This document shows, piece by piece, positions 26,501 to 34,055 of a stretch of 64,000 nt of DNA (positions are counted from its first letter, which is position 1; each line of letters starts with the position of its first letter). Made by a program: the position numbers and the translations under genes. The notes beneath the pieces were generated by a model that was not told the DNA's origin, did no database searches, and saw nothing but the letters and a program-made list of their open reading frames with translations. Source of the stretch: Symbiodinium natans (taxonomy: Eukaryota > Sar > Dinophyceae > Suessiales > Symbiodiniaceae); NCBI GenBank assembly GCA_905221605.1, contig CAJNDS010002258.1, forward strand, positions 74,501 through 138,500, read 5' to 3'.

Positions 26501-29500
26501 GCCTTGCAGGAGCAGCAGGGCTTACTTAGTTGTAGGTCTAAGGCTGCCGAGGCTTTGGAGGGCTGTTTCCCTAACCTGGATTCCGACCCCAAGGCTTCCC
26601 AAACATGGCCCCCCCTTACCCTTCCCCCGGCCCCCCTCTTGAGGCTCTGCAGTTTTAAGCAACTTAAAGGCAACAACTAGCTACTGATCTCCAGGCAAGG
26701 TCCAGGAACCCCTCAACCCTAAACCCCAAACCCCAAAACCTGAAAACTTCAGCCGGCCAAGGCTGCGGCTCATCGACGGCCCCTGCACCGGGCCCCTGAG
26801 ATTCTCAGGCATTCCCCCCCCTTCCCTACGAAAACTCTTCGAGAGAACTAGAAGGCTCGGAGGTTCATGTGCAGTTGTAGGGATAGTTTGTTGTGTTTTT
26901 TTGTTTTTTTGTTTTTTTTTTTTTGGGGGGGGGGGGGGGGGGGTTGGGGTGACGGTGCTTTTTGCCTGGGTCCTACTTTGGGATTGATAACAACCCAGGC
27001 GCTTTCAAGGAGCGAGCTCCCTCTCGCTTTCTTCAGGGGGAGATGAAGATTGAGGGGAGGGGAGTGCCCCAAGCTTCCGGCTCCGGGGTACGGAAGCCTG
27101 AAAGCTTAAAGCCGGCACCCCCCCCAAAACTTAAGCCCTTCCTCCGCTAAATGAGAAGGGGGAGCCTGCCTGAGTTCTTCATTGGATTAAACCTGAAATG
27201 CGCACATGCTCTTTCTGCTTCGTAAATCAAAAGCTCGCATCTGATCTATTTCCTACCCCCTTACTCTCGCTTTCTTATAGGACCTTTATTTGACACGTTT
27301 TGCATGCATGAAATAGCCAAAACACACATGGAAGTCAGACGAAATGGGGGAATCGAAAGGACTAATCAAAAATATCCACGGAAATTCCTTAGAAACAATT
27401 CCAGCACTCATGAATCCTTGCCCCAGAGACCCTTCCATTTGCTTAGAGATGTGGCTTGCTGTGTGCATGGGTGCTTCAGCTGGTAAAGGTACACAGCGAA
27501 CTACACTTGAGGCCCATGACCCTCTAAGAAAACCCATAAGCTAAGTCTCATGCCATGGTCTAACCGATCCCCATGAACCCATACACTGACAGATTGAGGT
27601 CTTCAGGGGGTGGGGCATGTGCTCACACTTTTCCCGCAACGTTTATGCTGAAGGATCCAAAAGAGAAGAGACTGTCCCCTCACGCCTTGAAACAAGTCGC
27701 ATGATGGGGGTCGCTGTTCAGAAAACAAGGCTGGATCGGGGTTCGGGTTTTGGAGCATTGCTAAACTGCTATATAGTCGAATAGTCGAAACAGGACCCCC
27801 GTAACACAGACCATTGTCTGGCCCGGGCCTATCTACAGCCGCTTTTTTGCTGGTAGTGAGAAGGACCATCGGCAGTTGATTTGAAACGGAACAGGCTACG
27901 GCCAACACGAGGCAGCGCAGCTGGGAAGTAAAGGAACAAAGGGGCCTCAGCTGGCTTGGCCAATATAGAGGCAAAAACACATGCTGAATGATAAATGCAA
28001 ATCAGAAACTCCGAAAGCGTGAAGCGCGACGCTGTCGGCCTTTAGGCTGCAGAATGTTGTTCTTGCAAGACAGCGATAGGCCACATTTAGAAGCATTCAC
28101 CAAGCTTGATGGATGTGCCCCCGACTTCCGGCTGCAAAAGAATGTCCACCGAACTGTGCGAGCAGTCACGGACCAACCGAAAGCCAATCAGCCTCCGCGT
28201 GCACAGCGCATGGCAGCAATCGAAGTTGCTGCTGCATGTCCAACGTGTTCAGGTCCCGAAAACATGCTGCACGGCGTCGCTTCACCTTCTTCTCGAAAGT
28301 GCAGGGCATTTTTGCCACGCGGAGGAGGTAGGTTTCGAGCTCTTTTAAATAGAGCTGATGGGTCTCAAAATCTGGGGCCAAAGATTTCGGAGGTTCTGGA
28401 AACGTGTCCGGCACATTGAAGACTGAGTTGTGATCCACGCAGCGACGGACAGTGCTTGCACCGCGCCCCATCGTGGCCTATAGCTTCCTCAATCCTACAG
28501 CTGCGGCGACTGTCTGGAAGAGATCCGGGTGGACAGGCCGGTTGAGCCATAACACAAGGACTTCATGGGCAAGGGAGGCACAGAAAGTCACAGGCTTGCT
28601 GAGTCGATCCTACTTGTAGAATGCTTGTAGACGTTGTGTCGAGGTGGGGACCAGGGAGGGATAAGGTGCATGGAACGTGAACAATTTCTATCAATTTCTG
28701 CCATGGCGCCGCCGCAGCCGGCGCGGCCGGAGCGGGTAGCGCCGGCGCCGGCGGCGCGGCCGGATCCGCGGAGGCCGCAGAGGCCGCGGCACTCTCGGGC
28801 TCGGCGGCCGGAGGGGCGGGCGGTGGAGCCGGGTCCTGCAGAAACTCCAGGAATCTCCACGAAACATCATGAAACTCCTCAATCTCTCTCGCTCGTTCAC
28901 TTCTCTCTTCTTCGTTCACAAGTCTCTCTGCCTCTCTTCCCTCAACCTTCCGCAACCTTCTACAAACCCAGCAGCACTCGAGAGGCGGCATGAAAAAGAG
29001 GCATCCTTCGGCTTCGTCATCATGATAACCACGAAATCGCCATCGACAACCCCGCGGTCCTGAATTGGGGAGACAAGGTGTCTGAGTGGGGCTTTGGGGG
29101 CTCAGGATGGCTCGAGACATGGGATCTGATAAGCATCCGGTGAGGCTTCAATCACCTTAGTTTGGAGGGTTCTGAGTGAGGCAAGAGGAGGCCATGAGAC
29201 TTAGGTTTTTGGGCTTAGGGCCCTCAAATGCCCCCCCCCCTAACCCCACAACGTGTGAAACCTCTGTACCAAGAAATTCCAAAAAAAAGCCCTGATGCCA
29301 CCCACATTCAAAGCTCACAGATGCGAAGGCTTGAGGCTTGTTGCCCACATTCAAACTCGGGGGCTCCTCCAGGGTCTGCTCATCCTGCAAGACCTGATCC
29401 ACTAGGCCGCAGGGTCCCAACTTCGCATACTGCTGGGCTTCAGAAAGGGGCCTTACTAGTGAGAATGGGGTTTGGGGGATCATTATAATGCAATTGTAAA

Positions 29501-32500
29501 GGGACCATAAGGGAATAGTCTTAGCAATTCTTCCGACCTCTATATTTCGTCTCTAGAGAAAGAAAGGGGCCCCGGTCAACCACGCGATGGTCGGGCAAAA
29601 CCGGGAAGACGGAAAAGTCAGAAATGAACGTCTATGAAGCTGTGCTGTTGGGCCTCTGTATGGGCTGGTTTTTTGTGTACCCTTAGAGAGTAGTGTGTAT
29701 ATATATTTTTTCTTAATTTATTTATCTACTATTTACTTGTTTGTTTTTGTATGTGTTATTTGTTTTTTATCTACATTTTTTTAGAGGCTGCCAACCCTAG
29801 AAGCCTCCCCGCTTCAGCCCTGCGAAGTCTTGCCTTGCCCTTGTGCAGAACCTTCTGGAGCTCGGCCGGCATGTCCTTCAAGGGGCTTCCATAAGGCGTC
29901 TGCGGGATGCCTTTGGGGGGGGGGGGGGTTGTGGTAAGGGCAGTGAGGGCATCTTGGGCCTTTTGTGAATTGAGTTCATGCCTGGGGTCTTCTTTCGGCT
30001 TTTTGAGAGGGCTTCTCCGGTATGGGGTTTGAGGCCTTCTGACGGTGCCATGAAACTCTGTTGGCCTGCAGCTTTTTAATAGAGCTTATCTACCTACCAC
30101 ATTCGTAGGTGTGGCCTGCACAGAACTGCAGTTACGTAAGTAGGGTCTCAGCGAGAACCGCCCCAACAAAAAGCACAAAGAAGCCCTGAACCGAATAATC
30201 ACAACCCCCCCCCCCCCGACTTTTACAATCACCACCTAACCATATAACAAGAATAGCAGCACCCATGCAAACAACAGGGATAACAGTATGGGGGTTTACG
30301 AGAATCAGGGACCCCCAATATAAACCCCCAAATAGTAGGATTCCCTTGAAACTCAAGACCCCCAATAAGGTACCCCTATTTTGTAAACCCCCGTATAAGA
30401 AAATACCCTAAACCCTAAATCCTAAACCCTAAACCCTAAACCCTAAACCCTAAACCCTCAACCCTAAACCCTACCAGCCCTGCTGGGCTCCGTGCCGGCT
30501 TCCGCTCGAAGATCATGGCCTTGAGCACCTGGGGAGGGGGGGGAAATATGATCTCTGACGTAAGGAGGGTTTAAGGTTTAGGGTTTAGGGTTTAGGGTTT
30601 AGGGTTTAGGGTTTAGGGCTTAGGGTTCAGCAGCTCCGGATCGAGCAGTTTTATGGTAAGGTTGCAGAAAACACATGGGGCGGCTACAGCTTCGAGGTGC
30701 TCATATACCTTTTCCTTTAAGCTTGTACCTTTGAAATCTAAATCAACTCTCACAGCTTGCCCTGCTGCCCTATCTAATATGGGCTGTCCGGGGGCCCCCC
30801 CCCAAACAGGTTGTCCCTCGGCCCTCTTCCTGTGTCCCGGGGAGGCCCACCAGTGCAAAATGCCCGCCCACGAATGAGGCAAAAACGGCAGTTGCTGCCC
30901 ACAAAGCAGGCAAATTTTGCCCACGAACCAGGCACACGCCCACGAAGCAGGCAAATTTGCCGCCCACTGGGGTCATTTTGTTTTAAATACATATAGAAGG
31001 AGAGGTTGAGGGTTTTCACAAGTTTAGAGGGTCATAAGGGGCCCCCCCTTGGGTTTTTTGCAGGGCTCTGGGGCTAGTAGTGGGGTTTAATGTGGGATTG
31101 GATCCCCCAAATTCAGCGGTTTGGGGCATATAGGGCTTGGCAGGCACGCTTTTGGGGAAAGACAACCCTCCACCTGAGGCGATGAATCGGAGGCTTCAGG
31201 GTTCTTGGGCCTCAACCCTAAACCCCCTGAACCCTGAAACCCTTTAAGAAAAGTGGTTGGGAGCAGCTCCAGGCCGCACCTCCAGAAGAGAACCCCACAG
31301 AAAAAGGACCTCCTCCCCCTCTATGCGGCACTTGGCGGTTCATGGTACTTGCTAACCCTAAACCCTAAACCCTAAACCATATTAGGGCACTCAAGGGCCA
31401 GCTCACGACCCTAAACTGTAAACCCAGCATGCAAGCCGAAGGCACCACGTGCTATGCCAGGATTTGGACGTTAAGAATGTTTAAGGCTTAGTTTCAAACA
31501 TCCGAAACCTTAAGCCCCCTCCCACTTCTCCCCCCTCCTCCTCAATTCCTTGTGTCGCGCCCCCCCCCCTCTCTCTCGTGCCTCAGCAGTGATGCTGGGA
31601 TCCACCTCCAGGTCAAAGGCTTCGCCCTTCCTGGGCTGCGAGGGAGTCTCGGGCCGGGTTTGAACCCGAACCCCCCCACCCCCACCCCTAAACCCTAAAC
31701 CGGGTTTGAACCTGAACCCCCCCCCCCCTCGCGCAAAGTGCAGCAGGTGAGCAGCGGCTTCACCTGCAGCTTCATGGCTCCACCAGCCCCCAACCTCGAG
31801 CTTCGGGGTTTAGGGGGGGAGGGGGGGGAGCCAGGACTAGCTGGGGGGTTCTCACCCGGACGTCAGAGCGAAGTGTTTGATCTGGGCTGCAAGGTGGGTT
31901 TGCCGCTGCACAGGCTTTGGTAGGCTTTTTCAATCAGGGGCCTCATGGGTCCACACAACTCCCGCAACTGTGCCCACAAGGGGGTTACACTTTGAAAAGG
32001 ATGCGGCATTAGGGACTGACAGGGGAACCGACTCGGGCTTTCAGCATCTAGCGATCAGCCGAAGAGCTGTCGGATACACTTCGCTTTGTACTTCCGAGCA
32101 GGCTATTTAGGGCTTAGTTCGTCCGGGCCTTCACCCTGGTAGGCCCTAAACCTGATTCTCTACTATTTGCTTCAGAACCAACCAGCCAACCAAAAAAGCA
32201 CAAAAGAATCTTCCTTATAAGGGCAACATACGGATTACTCTTAAGCAATTAGTAGTTCTAAGGCGACACTTGTCAAACCTCAGCAATCCTGCTCCACTGA
32301 GGAGCGGGCTCCAGCCCCGCACACACGGCGCTCCGAAGTGTCTCTGTGAATTGTACGTGTGGGTGATGAATGGTACTTGCTAGATGGCCCAACTTCTTGG
32401 GTACTTTAGGCCCCAACTCTCAAGGCGGCCTTGGTTTTGGATGGCAAGAGGTCTCTCATGGTACCCGTCAGCTTGCCACACCTCTTTGTCCATGGGGAAC

Positions 32501-33730
32501 GTGCTTCTACGAGGCATATGATCCTCTGTTTGCCCGTTGCTTGACTTGCACATGCCGAAACCTCCCCGTTGCGCATCTCTTGTATGTGCTTCTTGAGCTG
32601 CAACAAGGCACGCTACGATCATAGGAATAGACCCTGGAGCCGCCTGGAGCTCCGCAGATCCCCACTCGCCGCAATCTTCCGTGCTGCACGGCGCCCTCAT
32701 TCCCAACATCATCGGGAAGCAATGGTCCAGTGAGAACTAGAACTTAATTCAGCTGCGCGGGTAGCTACTACTCTAATAAGGCTTTCGTGGTTGGGATTCA
32801 TATGTATGTTCTGTAAGGGAACAGAACCCCTGGCTGAAAAAAGAACAAGGGCTCTCGAAGTGGAAGCATACCTGAGTCGAAACAGCCACAGCGGCGTTGC
32901 CCTTTTTTGCGGTCGAGGCCCCTTTGGCCGCCGAGCGAAAATCTCGAAAAGCGAGGCCCCCGGGTCCGAAACCGGCAGATCCAAGGAGGAGGGGGGGGTT
33001 CAGAAGCTTAAGCCCTGCACCTCTGAACCTTCCTCCCAAAAGCAGCACCCCAGCATCAAAACCCAAAACCCCTCACAAGCAGGGTCATGGTAGTGGTCAT
33101 AATTGTGGGTGATGGTAGTCGGTAAGAGCAACAGTACGAGTAATAGTGCAATACAACTTGGTGTTATAATATTGAAATTAATCATGACAATGAGAGTAGT
33201 AGTAAATCAGTAAACACGAAATAGAGAACAGTCAACAGGCTTAGTGAATATTGAACAGTAAGAAGTGGATGGTCAACAGCACATCGTTAATAGTGCATAG
33301 AGAACCGTGAAACGCGACCCACAACAAATGGTAGTCAATGGAATAAGAATAACACCAAAGCGGGTTCTCCCTAAACCCTAAGCCCTCAACCCTAAACCCT
33401 AAACCCCGAACCCCCTAAACCCTAGAGGGGGGGCTTTGCATAAGAAATATTACCCCGCGCGTCATCACCTCTTCTCCAGAGATCGCCACGGAGGCTACCT
33501 TAATCTCCGGGTTCTCGCTTGGGAGTGCGCCGCAGCACTCCCGCCAGCGCACTACACTAGGTTTAGGGATTAGGGATTAGGGTTTAGGGTTGAGGAGTTT
33601 AGGGTTTAGGACATTTAGGACGTTTAGGAGACTAGGTTTAGGGGCATCAGGGTTCGGAAGGGCAGCGCCCAGGAAGCCCAGGCATCGCAGAGATCTTCCC
33701 CTTGACGCGCTCCCAGGCGAGAACCGGGAG
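11675..33730 (-). CDS. RAD23: RAD23-type ubiquitin receptor (Ubl-UBA1-XPC binding-UBA2; gene span)
   Basis: RAD23 proteins carry ubiquitinated proteins to the proteasome and stabilise the XPC repair factor. Exons on the minus strand read in domain order: Ubl helix ([17 protein letters not shown]), Ubl strands ([22 protein letters not shown]), a Pro/Ala linker, UBA1 ([25 protein letters not shown]), a Gly/Pro linker ([11 protein letters not shown]), the XPC-binding domain ([47 protein letters not shown]), a second Pro/Ala linker and the first half of UBA2 ([17 protein letters not shown]). The order and many phases fit. The N-terminal Met exon and the last half of UBA2 were not found. The gene begins about 300 bp downstream of the ProRS 3' region on the same strand. 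Confidence 0.88.
11730..12975. other. RAD23 intron region
   Basis: A C run is at 12631-12653. One small RAD23 exon should lie here, since the phase of 12982 does not match 11725, but it was not found. Confidence 0.5.
12982..13125 (-). CDS. RAD23: RAD23 exon: Pro/Ala linker before UBA2 ([13 protein letters not shown]...)
   Basis: This exon of 144 nt runs from the acceptor CCCTAG to the donor AA|GTGAG. It encodes almost pure Pro/Ala ending PLGSP. The position fits the linker between the XPC-binding domain and UBA2, but composition alone cannot prove membership. Confidence 0.6.
13282..14623 (-). CDS. Unidentified multi-exon gene nested in a RAD23 intron
   Basis: Four exon-like frames lie in order. 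About 14623-14450 reads [17 protein letters not shown] then [17 protein letters not shown]. 14204-14042 reads [15 protein letters not shown] and [16 protein letters not shown]. 13978-13744 reads [18 protein letters not shown] then [14 protein letters not shown]. About 13447-13282 reads [18 protein letters not shown] and ends ARAAP-stop. The second and third exons join with GT-AG in matching phase, and the third has a GTGAGA donor. The stretch lacks the telomere-like filler around it. No family is recognised. It sits between RAD23 exons at 18142 and 13125. Confidence 0.4.
14701..14739. repeat. Perfect 39-bp palindrome
   Basis: 19-bp arms (TTCTTACAAGGCCGCCTTC and its complement) are separated by one T. 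It lies just upstream (in the minus-strand sense) of the unidentified gene at 14623-13282. Confidence 0.95.
14944..15027 (+). mobile_element. Element family B, copy 1
   Basis: Core CCTTAT..GGGTCC.(C/T)ATTATAAGG(G)AATCCTAC..., ending TTTCGTAAACTCC. No frame. Confidence 0.65.
15630..15744. mobile_element. Fold-back element family A, copy 1
   Basis: 115 bp with inverted ends CACTTGGAGG(T)TTCATGGGTAG and TAACTACCCATGAACCTTCAAGTG. No coding capacity; MITE- or introner-like. Confidence 0.75.
15874..15950 (+). mobile_element. Element family B, copy 2
   Basis: GGGGTGCCTTATTCAGGTCC ... AATCCTACTATTTGGGGGTC, ending TTTCGTAAACTCC. Confidence 0.65.
16010..16915. repeat. Segmental duplication, copy 2 (pairs with 7540-8430)
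   Basis: This is the direct-orientation partner of the block at 7540-8430. Base substitutions and small indels are spread along it, so the duplication is not recent. Confidence 0.8.
16591..16848 (-). CDS. Secreted His/Asp-rich protein, copy 2
   Basis: The frame has 85 codons. It starts [18 protein letters not shown], a clear signal peptide ending HLQGC. The mature part is about 60 residues of His, Asp, Asn and Thr ([18 protein letters not shown] and DNHTDD repeats). Such stretches usually bind Zn, Cu or Ni ions; the metal is inferred. The start was chosen because the paralogue at 8103-8357 aligns from this Met, while upstream bases differ by an indel. It lies in the large RAD23 intron, same strand. 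The DNHTDD copies are minisatellite-like, so part of the length may be repeat expansion. Confidence 0.6.
   Translation of the reverse strand: MQSWRALILAVLAAALAGHLQGCAEETTPDETDPHDGHDHDGPCPHGDCDDDHDNHTDDDHDNHTDDHDHDNHTDDDNHTDNHTD
17058..17114 (+). repeat. 9-bp tandem repeat (CAGCAAGCC)n
   Basis: About six copies of CAGCAAGCC. Confidence 0.9.
17453..18017. repeat. Homopolymer-rich stretch (G and C runs)
   Basis: It contains 30-nt G runs near 17453 and 17771 and a C-rich tract at 17913-18017. No exon was seen in it. Confidence 0.8.
17574..17683 (+). repeat. Interstitial telomere-like tract
   Basis: TTTAGGG copies mixed with TTTGAGGG and TTCAGGG variants. Confidence 0.9.
18142..18224 (-). CDS. 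RAD23: RAD23 exon: [11 protein letters not shown]... (approximate 3' end)
   Basis: DAFLVAW closes the XPC-binding domain (family NQE.FL..L). The acceptor is TCAAAG. The frame continues [15 protein letters not shown] to a GT donor at 18141, but an earlier GC donor is possible. Confidence 0.7.
18583..18705. mobile_element. Fold-back element family A, copy 2
   Basis: CTTCGAGGTTCATGGGTA ... ATAACTACCCGTGAACCTCCAAG. Its right end is repeated again at 18708-18727. Confidence 0.75.
18766..18810 (-). CDS. RAD23: RAD23 exon: XPC-binding domain part 3, [15 protein letters not shown]
   Basis: It matches NP.L..LI..NQE. The acceptor is CCTCAG. The donor is GA (GAG|GAGC). It joins the next exon as NQE-DAFL. 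Confidence 0.92.
19485..19535 (-). CDS. RAD23: RAD23 exon: XPC-binding domain part 2, [17 protein letters not shown]
   Basis: It matches VQ.NP..L...L..I. The acceptor is GCCCAG and the donor is AAG|GC. Both ends are in phase 0. Confidence 0.92.
20038..20150 (+). mobile_element. Element family C, copy 2
   Basis: AGGGGTCGGAGTAATTACTA ... TTCCCTTATGGTCCCTTCAT ... CCCCCTCTAGTAG. A reverse copy is at 29466-29552. Confidence 0.6.
20203..20252 (-). CDS. RAD23: RAD23 exon: XPC-binding domain part 1, [16 protein letters not shown]
   Basis: It matches L..NP.F..LRQ, the start of the XPC-binding (STI1-like) domain. The acceptor is TCTCAG and the donor is CAG|GC. The phase fits the next exon. Confidence 0.92.
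20473..21080 (+). repeat. TATATG / TATATGTA satellite
   Basis: It changes from a 6-bp unit (GTATAT) before ~20700 to an 8-bp unit (GTATATAT), about 600 bp in all, and ends in a C run. Open frames here are repeat artefacts. Confidence 0.97.
21095..24225. other. Large RAD23 intron
   Basis: 21620-22100 is dense in degenerate CCTAAACC/GGTTTAGG words in both orientations; the palindromic satellite follows. 23.1-23.9 kb has a TA tract and G runs. No exon seen. Confidence 0.55.
22350..22985. repeat. Palindromic satellite of fold-back units
   Basis: About five units of ~115 bp. Each carries CTTGGTTCTTGGTTCCTGGG, then GCATTTAAA...TTAAATGC, then the complement CCCAGGAACCAAGAACCAAG. Every unit is therefore an inverted repeat, and spacers between units contain TCCTGGGCAT. 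Confidence 0.9.
24229..24268 (-). CDS. RAD23: RAD23 linker exon: [12 protein letters not shown]
   Basis: The Gly/Pro/Met-rich frame is typical of the stretch before the XPC-binding domain. The acceptor is CCCGCAG and the donor is AG|GC. Confidence 0.6.
24444..24475 (-). CDS. RAD23: Possible RAD23 linker exon: [11 protein letters not shown]
   Basis: A short Pro/Ala frame follows the acceptor CGTGAG, placed between UBA1 and the XPC-binding domain. It is low-complexity and too short to prove. Confidence 0.35.
25089..25226. repeat. Short tandem duplication with TA tracts
   Basis: Two copies of GGGATGCAGGAACYTATA...CCNTTAAAGGGT followed by (TA)n. Confidence 0.85.
25355..25462 (-). CDS. RAD23: RAD23 exon: UBA1 second half, MLRAS...[11 protein letters not shown]
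   Basis: MLRASQK and [16 protein letters not shown] match UBA1 helices 2-3 (ALRA...AVEYL..GIP). The loop between them is longer than usual. The 5' boundary may lie further upstream (acceptor GGTAG|C), and the 3' end within the Ala-rich tail is uncertain. Confidence 0.8.
25945..26030 (+). repeat. Interstitial telomere-like tract
   Basis: Degenerate TTTAGGG, TTTCGGG and TTCAGGG copies in a RAD23 intron. Confidence 0.85.
26281..26331 (-). CDS. RAD23: RAD23 exon: UBA1 first half, [17 protein letters not shown]
   Basis: It matches helix 1 and the MGF loop of UBA1. The acceptor is GTCGAG|G. The donor is GC, or GT four bases earlier. Confidence 0.9.
26340..28080. other. RAD23 intron
   Basis: It contains T and G runs at 26890-26943. 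No convincing exon. Confidence 0.5.
28087..28471 (-). CDS. Exon-like block inside a RAD23 intron, unknown product
   Basis: A frame from 28471 reads [18 protein letters not shown] and continues with [19 protein letters not shown] and [12 protein letters not shown]. It can end near 28178 (TCG|GT) and resume after CTTTTGCAG at 28131 with [14 protein letters not shown] and a stop. The implied 46-nt intron is short. Composition and hydrophobic spacing look protein-like. I do not recognise the family. It lies between the linker exon and UBA1 of RAD23, on the same strand. Confidence 0.35.
28708..28835 (-). CDS. RAD23: RAD23 exon: Pro/Ala/Glu linker after Ubl
   Basis: After TTTCTGCAG the frame reads [18 protein letters not shown] and continues in Pro/Ala. 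It leaves in phase 2 through a GC donor, and the next exon's single base completes Ala. Low-complexity linkers of this kind separate Ubl and UBA1 in RAD23. Confidence 0.85.
29006..29059 (-). CDS. RAD23: RAD23 exon: [18 protein letters not shown]
   Basis: This is the last Ubl strand with the RAD23 signature DF.V.M..KPK. The acceptor is AATTCAG. The donor is GA (AAG|GATG). Confidence 0.92.
29367..29393 (-). CDS. RAD23: RAD23 exon: VLQDEQTLE
   Basis: A 27-nt exon matches GK.L.D..TL of the Ubl domain. The acceptor is GATCAG. The donor is GA (GAG|GAGC), in phase with the next exon. Confidence 0.8.
30295..30392 (-). mobile_element. Element family B, copy 3
   Basis: Reverse orientation: CCCCCAAATAGTAGGATTCC ... 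CCCCAATAAGG.ACCCCTA.TTT. Confidence 0.7.
30400..30474 (-). repeat. Interstitial telomere-like tract, CCCTAAA orientation
   Basis: Nine or more near-perfect CCCTAAA units. They face the opposite-strand tract at 30570-30628 across the RAD23 exon at 30499-30528. Confidence 0.95.
30499..30528 (-). CDS. RAD23: Probable RAD23 exon: [10 protein letters not shown]
   Basis: It fills the ubiquitin-fold LIF.GK strand between GLPG and VLQDEQTL. A strong acceptor lies upstream (CCCCCTCCCCAG). The donor is not canonical as read and the phase to the previous exon is unresolved. The exon sits between two facing telomere-like tracts. Confidence 0.5.
30570..30628 (+). repeat. Interstitial telomere-like tract, TTTAGGG orientation
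   Basis: Seven to eight near-perfect TTTAGGG units, inverted relative to 30400-30474. Confidence 0.95.
30640..33660. other. RAD23 5' intron
   Basis: A short repeat CCCACGAA.CAGGCAAA (30880-30960, about four copies), CCCTAAA tracts and C runs. No exon found. Confidence 0.5.
33556..33650 (+). repeat. Degenerate telomere-like tract
   Basis: TTTAGGG-related words lie just downstream of the first RAD23 Ubl exon; a CCCTAAA tract is at 33370-33425. Confidence 0.8.
33669..33730 (-). CDS. RAD23: RAD23 exon: Ubl first helix, [20 protein letters not shown]
   Basis: It aligns with the beta2-helix1 part of ubiquitin-like domains ([14 protein letters not shown] against the ENVKAKIQ..GIP pattern). The 5' end is approximate because the frame is open into TSFE. 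The donor is probably GG|GC. Confidence 0.65.
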
Positions 33731-34025
33731 CTCAAATGATGTTTTTTCTTTCTTTTCAGAGCTTAGAGGGGTTGAGGGGTTGAGGGGTTGAGGGGTTGAG
33801 GGGCCCATCTCCGCCCGTGAAATGCAGCAGGGTGGCATTCGGGCACTTAAAGACTTTAAAGAGCCAGAGTTTTAAAGGTGCTGCGGGAACTGAAGACCTT
33901 AGAAGGTTACGGGAGTTTTGGGAACTCTCGCCGGGGCTTAGGTCTCGGGGCTTACCGCGATCTCTTCAGGGCTTTGAGATCACAGCGAAACAGCTTTAGT
34001 AAGCTAAAGCGAAAATTGCCCAAAT

Positions 34026-34055
34026 TCTCGACGGCTTCCCAGTCAGCGGGCACAC
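34026..34055 (-). CDS. ProRS exon near the C-terminus: [10 protein letters not shown]
   Basis: It matches the C...TG.PA segment close to the ProRS C-terminus. The acceptor is GACCAG. The final residues (family AxFAKSY-type end) were not located. Confidence 0.65.

Noticed and set aside
28848-28955. Charged minus-strand peptide ([13 protein letters not shown]) before the Pro/Ala linker
   Set aside because: RAD23 splicing places it in an intron between MMTKPK and DPAPPPAPP.
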